Assembly (NCBI GenBank): GCA_014529385.2 | Contig: CM043963.1 | Coordinates: 94,212,412 to 94,276,411, forward strand | DNA from: Adiantum capillus-veneris | Taxonomy: Eukaryota > Streptophyta > Polypodiopsida > Polypodiales > Pteridaceae | Reading direction: 5' to 3' | DNA: 64,000 nt | Part shown: in pieces, positions 21,088-32,169 of the stretch | How the letters are laid out: each line of letters begins with the position of its first letter | How positions within the stretch are numbered: the first letter of the stretch is position 1 | Notes under the pieces: model-generated | The model's database searches: none | Told to the model about the DNA's origin: nothing | What the model saw: the letters and a program-made list of their open reading frames with translations, nothing else | Program-made: the position numbers and the translations under genes

Positions 21088-21724
21088 TCCTTCTTGGTAG
21101 TCTGATGGACCCATCCCACCCTTCCCTCTTGAAGCCTCATGGCGATTCTAGGACCCATGGGGGATCTGCTAGCTTTCCCAATTCTTTTGAAGTTAGAGCC
21201 CTCGCTAGCAAATTACGAGCATTGTGACTCTTCTCTCTAGGTGCATAGAAAATTTCTTCGGAGTTCAAGGAGGTGCTAAACAGTAGCATGAAAGCTTGTG
21301 GAGACAACAAATTGCCCAACATAGCACAAGGAGAGATGTTGAGAACGCAGCCCCGAAGGAGCCCGAACGAAGTGCATATGACATGCAACAAGAAAGCGCA
21401 AGGAAAGATGCTGACAGAGTGGACACGGATGCACCCAACACATATATGTCTCTAGCAATCCAAGATGAAAAGGAGGAAGTAGATGATCGGCTACTTCTCG
21501 ATACAATAACTTTTATTTGCTCATTACATGCAAGTTCAATCACTAATCACATTTGCTTCCTTGATTTTCAAGAAGCCTATACAAGCATTCCCGTGCTTAA
21601 CAAAAACAAAGATGAAGACGCTGGTGCATTTCTCTCCTTCAAGGGGGGAATTCATACAAGTACCTTCACGTTCGAGAAATGCATGCAAAGCCAACTATGA
21701 AGATGAAGACGCCGCGTGTTGTTT
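21088..21724 (+). other. E2 interior, unassigned
   Basis: No recognised domain. A frame from 21296 to 21700 is open for 134 codons (with DVENAAPKEPERSAYDMQQE) but has no gag hallmark that I can identify. It could be decayed gag. Confidence 0.35.
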
Positions 21725-21989
21725 CAATAAGTAGACCACTCTCGCCGACGAGAGTGGGGCCTTCGGAGGAGGGTTTTACAATGTCTCTAGTGTCGTATCT
21801 CTCTTCTCTCTCGATCTCTCAGTCTCATACACTTGCACACACATTGTCCATTCACTTTGTTCGTGATCATAGCACTTTCCATTAAGAACAGAAGGCTCTC
21901 CCTTCCATAAGAACTAAAAGGAACCTTGAGCACAGTTTGGAGCACTCATCTTGATCAAAGCGCAAACAATCATTCCGCTGCACCTAACA
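21725..21989 (+). repeat. Chromovirus LTR D, 3' fragment
   Basis: Matches the last 265 bp of LTRs A-C and ends CACCTAACA. It contains the perfect hairpin (stem CCACTCTCG, loop CCGA) at 21736-21757. Its 5' part is missing, so it was truncated on or after arrival in E2. Confidence 0.85.
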
Positions 21990-23250
21990 ACTCAAGGAAT
22001 CCAAGGACTAAAATCCTAGTTTATTTAAGGAGAGGGTTTTGCTCTAAGATCGAGCCAAGGTATAGTCAGGTTGAGCGTCTTCGCTCTAAGGATCTTACAA
22101 AGGGAAGGTAATTTCTCAGGCTCACTGAAACTTATGTACACCTTTGGGTACATGGATAACACACGAAGATGCAGACCTATGCTAAGGTGGGTCATCTACC
22201 AATCAAATTTTTTTTTTGCTGAACGGAATGAGATGAACCAACTTCCTTTTCAGGAACTGGACAGGAGTTTGTTATACTCTCTTGAGCGCCTTTTTGCACG
22301 CAAAGGATATTTCGATACAAGAATCTCTATTTGAGATGTGTTCGGTAGAAGGACTTTGAGTCTCTAAGGAGAAGAGGTTTTCTGATGGTCTTTGATCATT
22401 GAGTACGCTATGTGCCTTTACCATTACGGTCGCAACTTTTGGTTGGGGTGTGTGTTTCTCCATGAGCAGGTCAAGTACCATGTACACGCTGCTGGAATAG
22501 ATTCGAACTATTATGTTCGTAAGAATATAGTTCGTCGACTGTTTCAAAATGGTAAGAATTACATATGGGAGAACATCCCTGAGAATCAAAGAGGGTTCGC
22601 TCTATTGTGAACCAGGTTTGAACGTACGTTCAGAAAATGCTATGGCTAGAATCCTATCTTCCTGAGATTTTGCAAGTCGTCATTGATGCTCGCAAGGTGA
22701 ATCGTTTTTTATGATTCTATAAGGAAGAGACTCTAATGGGCGTCGAGAAACACTGCTGGTGATAATAACTCGCAGGAGGAAAAGATTGGAAGGAAGTGCC
22801 GCCGTGCACAAGGAATCTTCGGATTGGAACCGTCCGCCTACGTTGAGCGACGACAGGGAACAAGAACCTTCTTTAAGGTGATCGCAGACTCTATTTGTGA
22901 AAGAAAGACATTGAGATTAATGCTCTATGACTTGGGCATTCCCTATGTGGGAGGACACAAGAGGTTTAATACCCTCTGGACTAACAACACAGGATTATGC
23001 GCAAGGACAAATACCTAGATTGATTTCTAGGAGGATTATTCTTCTCGAGATTGAGAAGGTGAAAGTGAGTTAACAGATTCTCGGATGAGGAAATTTTCGA
23101 TCTGTTGGAAAGACGTGAATGATGAGTTCTTACATGGCTCGTAAGTTTGATGATTGGTGAAGGATATCCTCGAGGTACTAGAGGAAGGACATGAACCGGT
23201 AAGGTAAGTATTGAATTATTGAATTTTTTAATTTTTGTTTAATTTAATTT
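21990..23250 (+). other. Unassigned interior sequence after LTR D
   Basis: Short open stretches suggest decayed coding sequence (for example LDRSLLYSLERLF near 22260, WENIPENQRGFALL near 22570, TLRLMLYDLGIPYVGGHKRF near 22910), all on the plus strand but in changing frames. I do not recognise the protein. It ends in an A/T-rich stretch near 23220-23260. Confidence 0.4.
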
Positions 23251-24310
23251 TTAAGTTCTCTTTTGAGAAAGGACTAAGCTCAACTCACCTTTGAGCAAGA
23301 TTTGCAATCTTCCTGGTTTCTCCCATGTACACCACATGAGGGAGGGAAGCAAAATAGTGATGCGATGTTTGCTGCATGAGGGAGCGCAGCAAAATGGTGA
23401 TGCAATGCCCCTCCATTTTGGCGTTCTCGAAAGGGGTGCAGTCGAAGGGCATGCTGAGGAGGCTGTCGCCAAAAGATAGCGTGAAAGGGTCCCTCGCAAG
23501 GTGGCCAAGAGATGATGGCGCCGCAATACGGTGACGTTTATAGGATCTCGGAGGTTCTACGGATTGGCCTGGGATGGCCGCCAACAGGGCATGAGGATCA
23601 GCACAGCATGGCATGAGAAGGAGCTGAGGGGGATGCGTGGGGAGAGAGAGAGAGGCGCCGCACGGTGATGTTTGCAGGATTTCGAAGGTGCTGCGGATTG
23701 GGATGGCCACCCCTCAGCACTAAAGGGCACGGGAGCAAAGAGATGGGATCTACGGCTGAGGGTGCGCGCACGAATCTCAAGGAGATTTGAGGGCTCAAAA
23801 AAATGGGGCGTGGGGTGTTGCTCGCACGATTCGAACCCGAGTGGGCGCTGGGCAAGGCGCATGGCTTATCCAACCCCCCATGCGCATATGTTGACCATGG
23901 TGGGCAACAAACGCATGATAAGTCAATGTGGACAGGTGTGCCCATGTCCAAGTTTACTTTTCGGCGTCCTAGTTTACTTCTGGTGCATCCTACGGCCTTG
24001 CGCGCCTCTGCTTTTGTGCCCGAGCTTCTCAGTGTAGATCCCACCTCTGGGGCTTCATTTAATGCCCCGTGCCCTTTAGTGTTGAGGATGGCCACCAGGG
24101 CTTGAGGATCAGCATAGCATGGCATGAGAAGGAGCTGACATGCCCGCATGGGGAGAGAGAAAGGGGGTTCAAGAGCAGCATGTGGAGCAAGCCTGAAAGC
24201 GGATGTAGACTCTTTGATAGGACACAAGGTGTAGGGTGGGGTCCCGCCGGAGGTATTGTAGTGATTGCCAAGTTGGGCGAGTATATTGACGTACTGCATG
24301 TAGAGTAAGG
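23251..24310. repeat. GC-rich block with a dispersed direct duplication
   Basis: A more GC-rich block than its surroundings. A segment at about 23588-23660 (CATGAGGATCAGCACAGC, then GCATGAGAAGGAGCTGA) recurs at about 24101-24165, some 510 bp on. A shorter pair around ATGAGGGAG...AGCAAAAT occurs at 23336 and 23375. The long minus-strand frames here follow base composition and match no family that I know. Confidence 0.6.
23805..23900 (-). ncRNA. tRNA-like sequence, possible SINE head
   Basis: On the minus strand GGTTGGATAAGCC resembles a Pol III A box. About 30 bases on, CGGGTTCGAATCG matches the B box consensus GGTTCGANNCC. The T stem is imperfect and no complete cloverleaf can be folded by eye, so a tRNA-derived SINE or tRNA relic fits better than a functional tRNA. 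Confidence 0.35.
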
Positions 24311-24787
24311 AAGGTGTTGGGGTTGTCTATTTACGATTGGCATTCTATGCAGGGCTCACATATATTGTATCCATGTGTCCACAACATGGCCAGGGCAAGG
24401 AACTAGACCTCAGGCAAATGGGTTGTTTTCAATGAGCATAAGCTGGGAATCCTCCCCAACTGCTGTCGAGCCTGAAATAAAGCATTCTAAGGATTTTGCT
24501 TACTATTTGTTATCGAGGGAGACCCTCCATATAGTGCCAGGTATATTATTCAAACCCCCCCCCCCCAAAAAAAAAAAAGCATGAGACTCAACATGATGCC
24601 GATGCCAACAACTTATATAATTAATGCAGCATATCTCTCGATTGGGCCAAGGCATTCTCGAGGGCTATACATGGAGATTCGAGGTTCCCATGAGAGCAAC
24701 CCTCCATAAGAGGCTAATTTTACCAAGCTTCTAGCAAATTTTGAAGCACAAGAGCTCCCATCTTCTGATTTTCACTAGAGCTCTACA

Positions 24788-24871
24788 CTAATTCCCTATG
24801 TGTGGCTTCCACACTACCATTGCTCTCTCTCTCTCTCACTAATTCCCTATGTGTGGCTTCCACACTACCAT

Positions 24872-24872
<1 letters not shown>
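24788..24872. repeat. 51-bp tandem duplication at the edge of a (CT)n tract
   Basis: CACTAATTCCCTATGTGTGG and the following 15 bases occur twice, at about 24787 and 24838, each followed by CTCTCT. The second copy leads into the long tract. Confidence 0.85.
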
Positions 24873-24957
<85 letters not shown>

Positions 24958-24964
24958 CTCTCTC
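24873..24964. repeat. (CT)n microsatellite
   Basis: About 45 dinucleotide units with one G interruption near the end. Confidence 0.98.
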
Positions 24965-25344
24965 AATCTTAATCTCAATTAGGGCTCAGGCGAGTGGGTT
25001 GTTTTCAATGAGCATAAGCTGGGAATCCTCCCCAACTACTGCCGAGCCTAAGATAAAGCTTTCCAAGCATTCTGCTTATTGTATGTTGTCAAGCAAGAGC
25101 CTCTGGGATGACGTCGTGACTGGGCCTGTTGATCCCTCAGATTGGGGTGGAGTTGGGGTTGATGTACCTATGCTAGGTTGGGAGGGAAAGATGGTGAAGC
25201 AAAGTTGTGGTTAACAGGGGTGCACAATACCTTTGATGGGTTGGCCATGTATAGAAGAGCAACAATTGGAGAGTTGGAATATGGGAATGCCGGGCCACAC
25301 GATACCAAACCATCATGGTCCTATTGCCATTTTGCTTATTGTCT

Positions 25345-25448
<104 letters not shown>

Positions 25449-25626
25449 CTAGGCTGTCCCTCGACCATGGCACAAACACCTACACAATCAGGTCATCTCT
25501 CTCCACACACACACATAGATGATAAATGAAAATGCAGGGCGTTAACACTCTATGGCAATAAAAACCTTAGTCTAGCCAGCACCTTGACTCTCACTCAAGT
25601 ATCCTCTTGACATAGCAACAGAGTTG

Positions 25627-25664
<38 letters not shown>

Positions 25665-25794
25665 TCAAATTTGGAATGTGTGGGACTCCATGCTTAGCTC
25701 TGTTGGCATATCACCTTGCTCTTAAGCAAACTCTCTCCGTTTATTGCCCCACCTTTTGTACTTGGTAGTAGCCTACGTGCTCCTAATTCCATGA

Positions 25795-26250
25795 CATCAA
25801 CTCAGTTACTACCTCTATCGTTGCTCATCACCTAATTTCACACCAATAAAATAAGCAATGCTATTGCTGCCATTACCATACCTCTTCCACATACCAGTAG
25901 CCATGATCCTTCTATGGTGATGATGCAATCGACTCCAGATGCAAAGGAAACAATTTCAACTAAGTGAAGCACGCGAGAGAGAGACAGAGAGAGATTAGGG
26001 CTAGAAAAACTTGAAATTCTCTCGGTTTTCTTAAAGGCAAGCTCAAGATCTAACTGGAATTTTACAATTTCAGTTGTTTAATGTACACACACCACCATGA
26101 TAGAGCCCTTTGCATCAAGCCAACAAGCGCCAATTGGGGGACATGTGTAGACATCGACTCGGTTACTAACTTTGTCCTTGTTCATGACCTAATTTCACAC
26201 CAATAAAATAAGCAATGCCATTGTTCCCATTACTATCCCTCTTCCACATG
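25795..26250. repeat. Direct duplication separated by about 360 bp
   Basis: ACCTAATTTCACACCAATAA and its flanks occur at about 25829 and 26189, in a shared block of about 110 bp (CATCAACTCAGTTACTA versus CATCGACTCGGTTACTA at the start). Non-coding. Confidence 0.85.
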
Positions 26251-26476
26251 CTATTGCGTAGATAATGATGTTATAGAGCAAGATGTAGGGTACATGAATT
26301 ACTTGAAGTTGACTTCATTGAGTTCTATTTTTTGCAAGTGAGCCTTGGTATACTCGAGTCCATGTTAAAGTGTGTGAGAGAGAGAGGAGTTGTGGGGTGG
26401 CTCAAATGTACCTCTCCCTCATACACACCACCACTCTAAACGATAGCAAAGAGCTTTCATTACTTTGATGTTCCAT

Positions 26477-26479
<3 letters not shown>

Positions 26480-26538
<59 letters not shown>

Positions 26539-26546
26539 TGTGGAGG

Positions 26547-26607
<61 letters not shown>
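26480..26607. repeat. (CT)n(GT)n and (AG)n inverted microsatellites
   Basis: (CT)20 and (GT)10 are followed after GGAGGCC by about 29 AG units. The CT and AG arms are complementary and only about 30 bp apart, so a long hairpin or cruciform can form. Confidence 0.97.
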
Positions 26608-26613
<6 letters not shown>

Positions 26614-26639
26614 CAAGGGAGAGATAGAGAGAATGTGAT

Positions 26640-26890
26640 GTGTCCTACGGATATATTTAAGGATTGACACACACATACACATACACATACACATACACAC
26701 TTAGGTACGTACACACATACTCACATGTTTGAGCTTGAAAAAATGTATAGGAATGACCCCTTGGTAAGAGCGAACGAGACTCGTCGGAGGCGGGTCGCAC
26801 GAGCTCGTACATATTAAAGTTCAGTGATTTTGAAGTTCCTGTTCGTGTGCTGATATTGATTTCTCGCTTGGAGTGTCCAAGCCCGTTATA
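26640..26890 (+). repeat. LTR-like sequence nested in E2
   Basis: The right end (TCTCGCTTGGAGTGTCCAAG and on to GTTATA) matches the LTR tail at 14601-14630, which ends TTACA. Here the final CA has probably mutated to TA. The left boundary is uncertain; GGATATATTTAAGG at about 26649 is TATA-like. A primer-binding site follows, so this was a 5' LTR. Confidence 0.55.
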
Positions 26891-26891
26891 G

Positions 26892-26903
26892 TGGTATCAG
26901 AGC
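26892..26903 (+). promoter_or_regulatory. Primer-binding site of the nested element
   Basis: TGGTATCAGAGC, a perfect match to the initiator-Met primer-binding site, one base after the LTR-like end. It marks a second LTR retrotransposon start inside E2. Confidence 0.85.
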
Positions 26904-27123
26904 TCAGAAAGATTCTTCTTCTACAGAGGATCCGATCCGCACACAGATTCTTGAGGAGAGCATGACAGAACACTCGAGATTTTAATATCTATGAAAGGAT
27001 CTTCGTGCCCCGACCCCGAACATATTAGTGACTCCCACCCTTCAAACATCGCGCATCGGGCGCACTCCCGTCTTCATCGCTCTGTCTTACAGGGCATAAG
27101 CCATTAAGAACCCCATATTACAC

Positions 27124-27420
27124 ATGGGTTCTCGCGGAGAATCTGCAAGAAGAAGAAGAACAGTATTTGAATGTCGTAGGAAACTATCCCAAGAGACCTT
27201 AAAGATCTATCCGATAAGGAGAGTTGAACTCAAGACCAGAGATAACACCTCTCGGTGGGTAGGCAAAGAAAAGTTGAAATTTGGCGTTGGAACTAAAGAA
27301 AAGAATGAAGATTGGGACAAATTCTTGGCGGAAAAGTTTGCCAAAGCGGAGTACAAACGTCAACTGCAAGTTGACACGTGTGAAAAGATTGATCAAGTAC
27401 TCCAGAGACCCAAGATTTGA
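27124..27420 (+). pseudogene. 98-codon frame, unknown, before the integrase fragment
   Basis: ATG at 27124. Basic N-terminus (SARRRRTVFECRRKL) and a Lys/Glu-rich body. No domain recognised. It runs almost directly into the integrase remnant in another frame. It may be decayed retrotransposon sequence or a chance frame. Confidence 0.3.
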
Positions 27421-27830
27421 GAACCCGGGTAGATAGCATGCCTTTAAGACCAATGATGGGGGCTAGAGATTTTGCAAAATGGGACATAGATTTTGTCGGG
27501 CCAATACAATCAATTGCTTATAGAAGTCAAGCTCAATATATTATTGTAGCTACGGACTATTTGACCAAGTGGACAGAGGCTAAGGCAATCAAAAAGAATG
27601 ATGCTAGAACCACAACTGAATTCTTGTACGAGAATGTATTCACAAGATATGGACTTCCAATAGAAGTTCTTAGTGATAAGAATTTCTGCAAGCTCAGGCT
27701 GATTGTTTTCCCTAAAGGCTTACCTCCTACTCGACTAAAAGATCATATGATTGATATGATTCCCAACAGCACGTATGTCAAGGAAGAAGTCAGCACTACA
27801 AGGCCATCTTCAATCAAAGCACGTCATTGA
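27421..27830 (+). pseudogene. Ty3/gypsy integrase core fragment
   Basis: The start RVDSMPLRPMMG is the end of the integrase zinc-binding region. WDIDFVGPI carries the first catalytic Asp. YIIVATDYLTKWTEAKAIKK and FLYENVFTRYGLPIEVLSDK follow, with the second catalytic Asp in LSDK. After this the match is lost: the segment with the catalytic Glu is missing. It lies 170 bp before the 3' LTR of E2, where gypsy elements carry integrase, so it could be the last piece of E2's own pol or of the nested element. Confidence 0.85.
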
Positions 27831-27987
27831 TCCCGGATAGAAACCTCGTCATCAAATTTTGTATCATTTACTTATGCACCGCACGTGTCGCAAGGCACAC
27901 ACAAAAAAACTCAATGTTGTAGTTACAGACATGCACATTGTCAAATAAAATCCGACTCTCTCTCTCTCTCATGCCACGATCACGCTT

Positions 27988-28221
27988 GAGGGGGGCTGTT
28001 GGAGTTCAAGCCCAATCGAGCAAAAACATTGTCCATCGCCCAAAAACTAAGGGGCACGAATCATTCGTCACACCTCTCAAGATCACGCTCTTTGAAGCTT
28101 ATATGATGTACAAAAATACATGAATTAAATATCAATCAATTAATAGTCTACTGCACCGCCTCTCTCTCTCTACGCAATACTCTGTGTGTGGCCTTCATGG
28201 CACTCTCTCTAAATTTCAGCA
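27988..28221 (+). repeat. E2 polypurine tract and 3' LTR
   Basis: GAGGGGGGC (27988-27996) is the purine tract, followed by the 225-bp LTR TGTTGGAGTTCAAG to AATTTCAGCA. It includes about 58 bp (AT-rich, then CT-rich) missing from the 5' LTR. ATTTG at 28222-28226 is the target duplication. Confidence 0.85.
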
Positions 28222-28226
28222 ATTTG

Positions 28227-29240
28227 GGTCAACAACTTGAAGGCATGTGGAACCATAAGAGAGAAGCAAGAATGTTTCATTTTGAATCGATGCACATCAT
28301 TTTTTATTCTTCTTCAAATCGAACATACTCTCCATGGTGATTCTAAAAATAGGGACTCTACATCGAGCATCTTCTTACGTACTGGTGTTCTTATCATGTA
28401 TGGAAATTGTGGCGAGCTAGAAACGGTATTCTATGTTTTTGCAGGCATGCACAAGCAAAATGTCTTCGGTTTCCACTTCATGATCAAAACATATTTTTAG
28501 TTGTTCAGCCAAATGCAGTAAGAGAGCATCTTGTCGGATTTAATTTTGCTGATAAATGTAGTCCTTGCTTGCACCAATGTAGTAGAAAGCCTCAAAATGC
28601 TCGTTAGACTTGTGGTAAGTAGCAATAAAGTGAATTTGGTAGCGGGCACATCATTTGTCAAACTATTTGGAAAATATGGTCCGGTTGAATGTGCAACGAA
28701 GTGAAGTGTTAGATTCCACAATTGACAAAGATAGTGTGCTTTTGATTGTTATGACGACTTTCTATGTACAACGCAAGCTCCCAAAAAGTGCACTGATCAT
28801 ATTTAGCAAAGTGGAATACAGTGGTAATGGCCCTACCGATGTGACATTTCTTAGTGCTCTTTCTGCATGTGCTAGTCAAGGATACCTAATTGCAGGCACG
28901 AGAGTGCATACTTTTATTGTAAACACCGGATTTGAATCTAACACTTCTCTTAAAAATGCTCTTCTGAATTTGTACAGCAAGTGCAAAGCTCTTAATGAAG
29001 TCCATCCCCTCCTTAGCAATTTGTGATAGTCTTAGCATCTGTTCATCATGGTTTGATCACTCTCAGTATGCAAGATTTTGACAAAATGGAATCAGAGGGT
29101 ATCTTTCCCAATGTCCTGACTCCTGACATTTGGTCGGATCTTGAAAGCATGTTGCATTGTAGGGGCATTACAAAAGGAAAACATACATACAGAAATTGAA
29201 CATAGAGGGCTATCATAAAGTGCTACCATCATGTGTGGAA
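28227..29240 (+). pseudogene. PPR protein pseudogene, 3' part
   Basis: Resumes the gene interrupted at 20907. PPR text: VNNLKACGTI, FLRTGVLIMYGNCGELE, FYVFAGMHKQNVFGFHFMIK, then in other frames SFVKLFGKYGPVE, DVTFLSALSACASQGYL, NALLNLYSKCKALNEV and FDKMESEGIFPNVLT. The spacing corresponds to at least three consecutive PLS repeats. Stops and frameshifts are frequent and no E or DYW C-terminal domain is seen. Gene decay probably predates or accompanied the E2 insertion. Confidence 0.85.
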
Positions 29241-30920
29241 CAATTGTGGGATAAGGATTTGTCACTGCAAGAAAGGGAAGGACTTATATATGATCGCAAT
29301 GACGAACCTAGAACTAATGAAGACAGATGGAGCAAGTAGCTCGACGAGTGCGAGAGGTGGCCGGTCAAATACCAAGGGATAACTGACCGAGATAGAGGAG
29401 AGCTGACTTTGGGAAAAGGAGTTTAAATTGCTATACTTGTGGAAAATATGGCCGTTTTGCATCTCAGTGCCCGAAGGTTGCCAAAGTAGAAGGATCTAAA
29501 CAAAAAACATATGAACTAGTGCCAATAAGGGCAGTGACTAGAAGCAGATGTGTAGTCATTGAGACAATTCTAGAAGAACTTGAGCAAAAGTAGGCTACTG
29601 AAACCAAGAAATGGGAGCAGTAGAGAGCCACATGGGAGGCAAAGGCAAAGGGAAAGTAGTTGATGAATGGTGAGAACAACAAGAATTGACGGCAAAGATT
29701 ACATAGAGCCTGACAAAGAAGATGCCAAAATAGCCAGATTGTTCAAAATGCTAGGATAATTTGAAAACTACAGCCTTAGCCTTTAGGGACTTGGGAAGAG
29801 AAACAACTCAGGGAGACAAGGGAGGAGAAAGCAACAATTAGAATGAATGAATTTGTGATTGCTGTTGTAGAAATTTTGGTTGATGAAGTAAGACAAGTCA
29901 AATCAGAAGTGACTGAGGTTCTGACCTGGTGAAGAATTAATTGGAGAGATCATCACAGGATCATGCGGCTACCAGACAGAGTCTATCTGGATCAATACCA
30001 GAGCGCTTCTTCAATCTCACGGCTCTGCAGTTCCTCAGCCTCGCTGATAATCAAACATGATGAGATATATGTTAAGGTCTGTGAGCAAATCCAAAAGTTG
30101 ATAGTAGAGCTAGATGACATTAGATGCACACTACCAAAAGTTGCAGTGTTCATTAGATAGAAGAGGAAGGTAGAAGCCGAGGTAAGAGCAGTGGACTTGG
30201 AAGCCATAAGGGATGATGAAGGCCTGATTATTCAAGTTGATTACAAGCTCAGGAAGTAGCGGCAACCACAGTCTAGAGTAATACTAGATGGGGGAGCTGG
30301 AGTGAATATCCTTGGAGAAAATCTATGACAAAAACTAGGGATTCACGATTTGAATCTAGCACCATTCATAGTACAAATGGCTGACTATAGGATAGTTGAA
30401 GCCACATGACTAGGTGAGAATATGTAAATTAGAGTGGGTAAACAGAAACTTAAAACCAGCTTCTTAGTTTTGGATATACATGGAGCGCATGGAATGCTTC
30501 TAAGTATCAAAGTTGCTGGTGCAATGCATGATTATGCTAACCAAACTTTGACAATCAAGAGTCCAAAAGGGGAATCCAAATCAAGATAGGTAATACAAGG
30601 AGTTGGAAAAAGACTCTATGACCTGAGGAAATTTGTAAGAAACTTGGCACCAAGAAAATTGAGAGGATGTTAACCTTAATGAATATCTTCCCACTCACAA
30701 AAATAGACCTGACTACTGTTTTGATGGACAAAGAGAAGGCTACTATGTAGGAAAAGTAGTATCTAGATCAGTTCACAAATTTGAATACTGGGGAAGCAAA
30801 GAAATTGTGCATCATCTTGATACCGGTCATATTGAAGAGTCAAGCTACAAAATAAAATGGCCACCTTGCTTTGAATTGTGAAGTAGGAACATGAGACCAC
30901 ACCAAGTGTCACTTGACACT
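29241..30920 (+). pseudogene. Ty3/gypsy gag zinc knuckle and aspartic protease remnant
   Basis: At about 29429-29473 CYTCGKYGRFASQCPK is a gag zinc knuckle whose His has become Arg. A Gln/Glu-rich linker follows. At about 30270-30590 the text VILDGGAGVNILGENL, LAPFIVQMADYR and QTLTIKSPKGESK is the aspartic protease of a plant gypsy lineage that uses D-G-G instead of D-S/T-G. Multiple stops. No RT is visible after it. No LTR was found at its left end, where it abuts the PPR pseudogene. Confidence 0.75.
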
Positions 30921-30929
30921 GTAGCCTTG

Positions 30930-31480
30930 ACTTTTCACCTATTCATTGTGCAAAAGAAAATAGTGCTACACAAACAAAGTCACGTGTCTTCATCAGAGAT
31001 GTAGAAGTGGATCATCTTTTGAATGGTACCAAGTGCATCACGTAAGTATGTATGTGAACCAAAATTGTGACCTGAGTTGAATACCAATGCATTGGCTGAA
31101 TCTCATTTTGCACCTTGAAGGAGTAATTCTTTGCAAAATCCCTTTAAACACCACTACATTGTTAAGACAGTTATCCAAACATTCCTTGAACTGTTGAGCT
31201 TGCCATTTGTACATATAGTTGTGTTGGATGAAGTTCCCCAATTGCTTTAAAGCAAGGAAATGAAACTCATCGGACTGACCTACCAAACCACAAGGTCTTT
31301 TTGGGAGTCTGTGTTACCTTTCTTATCCACTTCCTGTGCAAGAACCTCGTCAAAAAGCTTCACAATCATCGTACATACATCATCACTCTGTTTGCCTGGA
31401 CACAATGAGAGCCTTTAATGCCACAATGTTTGCATGTTCCCAAAAGACGTTTTCTGCGGTGATAAGCACTGTCTGTTGGG
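30930..31480 (-). pseudogene. Unclassified protein remnant with a DFAKNY motif
   Basis: On the minus strand, in changing frames: GTCKHCGIK, VKLFDEVLAQEVDKKG, LGNFIQHNYMYKWQAQQFKE, then DFAKNYSFKVQNEIQ, MHWYSTQVTI and HFYISDED. I recall this order (W-Q-x-x-Q-F, D-F-A-x-N-Y, N-E-I-Q, H-W-x-x-x-Q-V-T, I-S-D) from uncharacterised proteins scattered in eukaryotes that may derive from DDE transposons, but I cannot name the family. Stops and shifts show that this copy is dead. Confidence 0.45.
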
Positions 31481-31967
31481 AGTAAGGGTGGGCTTCCACC
31501 CTTGGCCATAAAATACAACCCTTGACCTTGCCTTGATGGAGAAGGGAAAATAAAGAGATAGAGGGGGAAGATGTTGACACAAAAAGAAAGAGATGAGATG
31601 TTGACATACATACACATAATAGTATGCAAGAAAGTATTGGAGACAAACTCTTACACACTCTTACACAAGAAGATGACACAAAGAAGCTCCATAGCCCAAG
31701 AAATAGATTAAGAGAGAGAAAAGGGAAAATTGAGAGCATCTCACACAAGAATGGCCTAAAGATTGTAGCCCCAAAGTCCACATAACGTCTTGTGGAGTTT
31801 GGTATTCCATATTTGATAATCCTTATTGGTCCAAAATTTGGAGGCCCCTCTTTACACTCAGTTCCACTTTAGTCTTTGTGTGGTGGTGCTCACTTATTGC
31901 ATGACCCTCTTTGGGGTGAGTTCTCACTAATTATTTACAGGTGAGTCGTAGTGGCTTATTGAAAAAA
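31481..31967. other. Unassigned sequence
   Basis: No domain or RNA gene is visible. The 132-codon minus-strand frame at 31383-31781 has hydrophobic Ser/Leu/Phe-rich composition and no family resemblance, so I regard it as accidental. Confidence 0.35.
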
Positions 31968-32169
31968 TAAACTATAACACTATGCAAATAAAATGACTGA
32001 GATTTTTTTATTGCCGATGCCTTCTCCTCAACTCCTAGAATTCCAATCTACACAGCATCAACTCACTATTAGTAAAAATAGAAAGACGTCACATTATTTA
32101 ACCATTACATGGCAGCTATTCTAGTTGTAGTTAACCACATACAATAGGAGGGTGCCCAATCTCGTAACA
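31968..32169 (-). repeat. Start of a gypsy 3' LTR (far end uncertain)
   Basis: On the minus strand TGTTACGAGATTGGGC follows directly after the purine tract GGAGGGAGAGA (32170-32182), as expected for a 3' LTR. The far end is not defined, and the LTR may reach to about 31800. Confidence 0.6.

Larger units (their letters stand above)
24410..25105. repeat. Direct duplication separated by about 580 bp
   Basis: The text from GGGTTGTTTTCAATGAGCAT to GCTTA at about 24419-24510 recurs at about 24996-25080 with few changes. Between the copies lie a C12A12 run (24555-24578) and a (CT)n tract, so the intervening DNA may be a separate insertion. Confidence 0.8.

Noticed and set aside
23557-24343. Several ORFs of 94-233 codons in the GC-rich block
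   Set aside because: Frames are open on both strands at once, as expected from GC-rich DNA with few stops. No domain was recognised, and the block contains direct repeats.
31383-31781. 132-codon minus-strand hydrophobic ORF
   Set aside because: Composition is driven by CT-rich DNA and no family resemblance was seen. It overlaps the transposase-like remnant in another frame.
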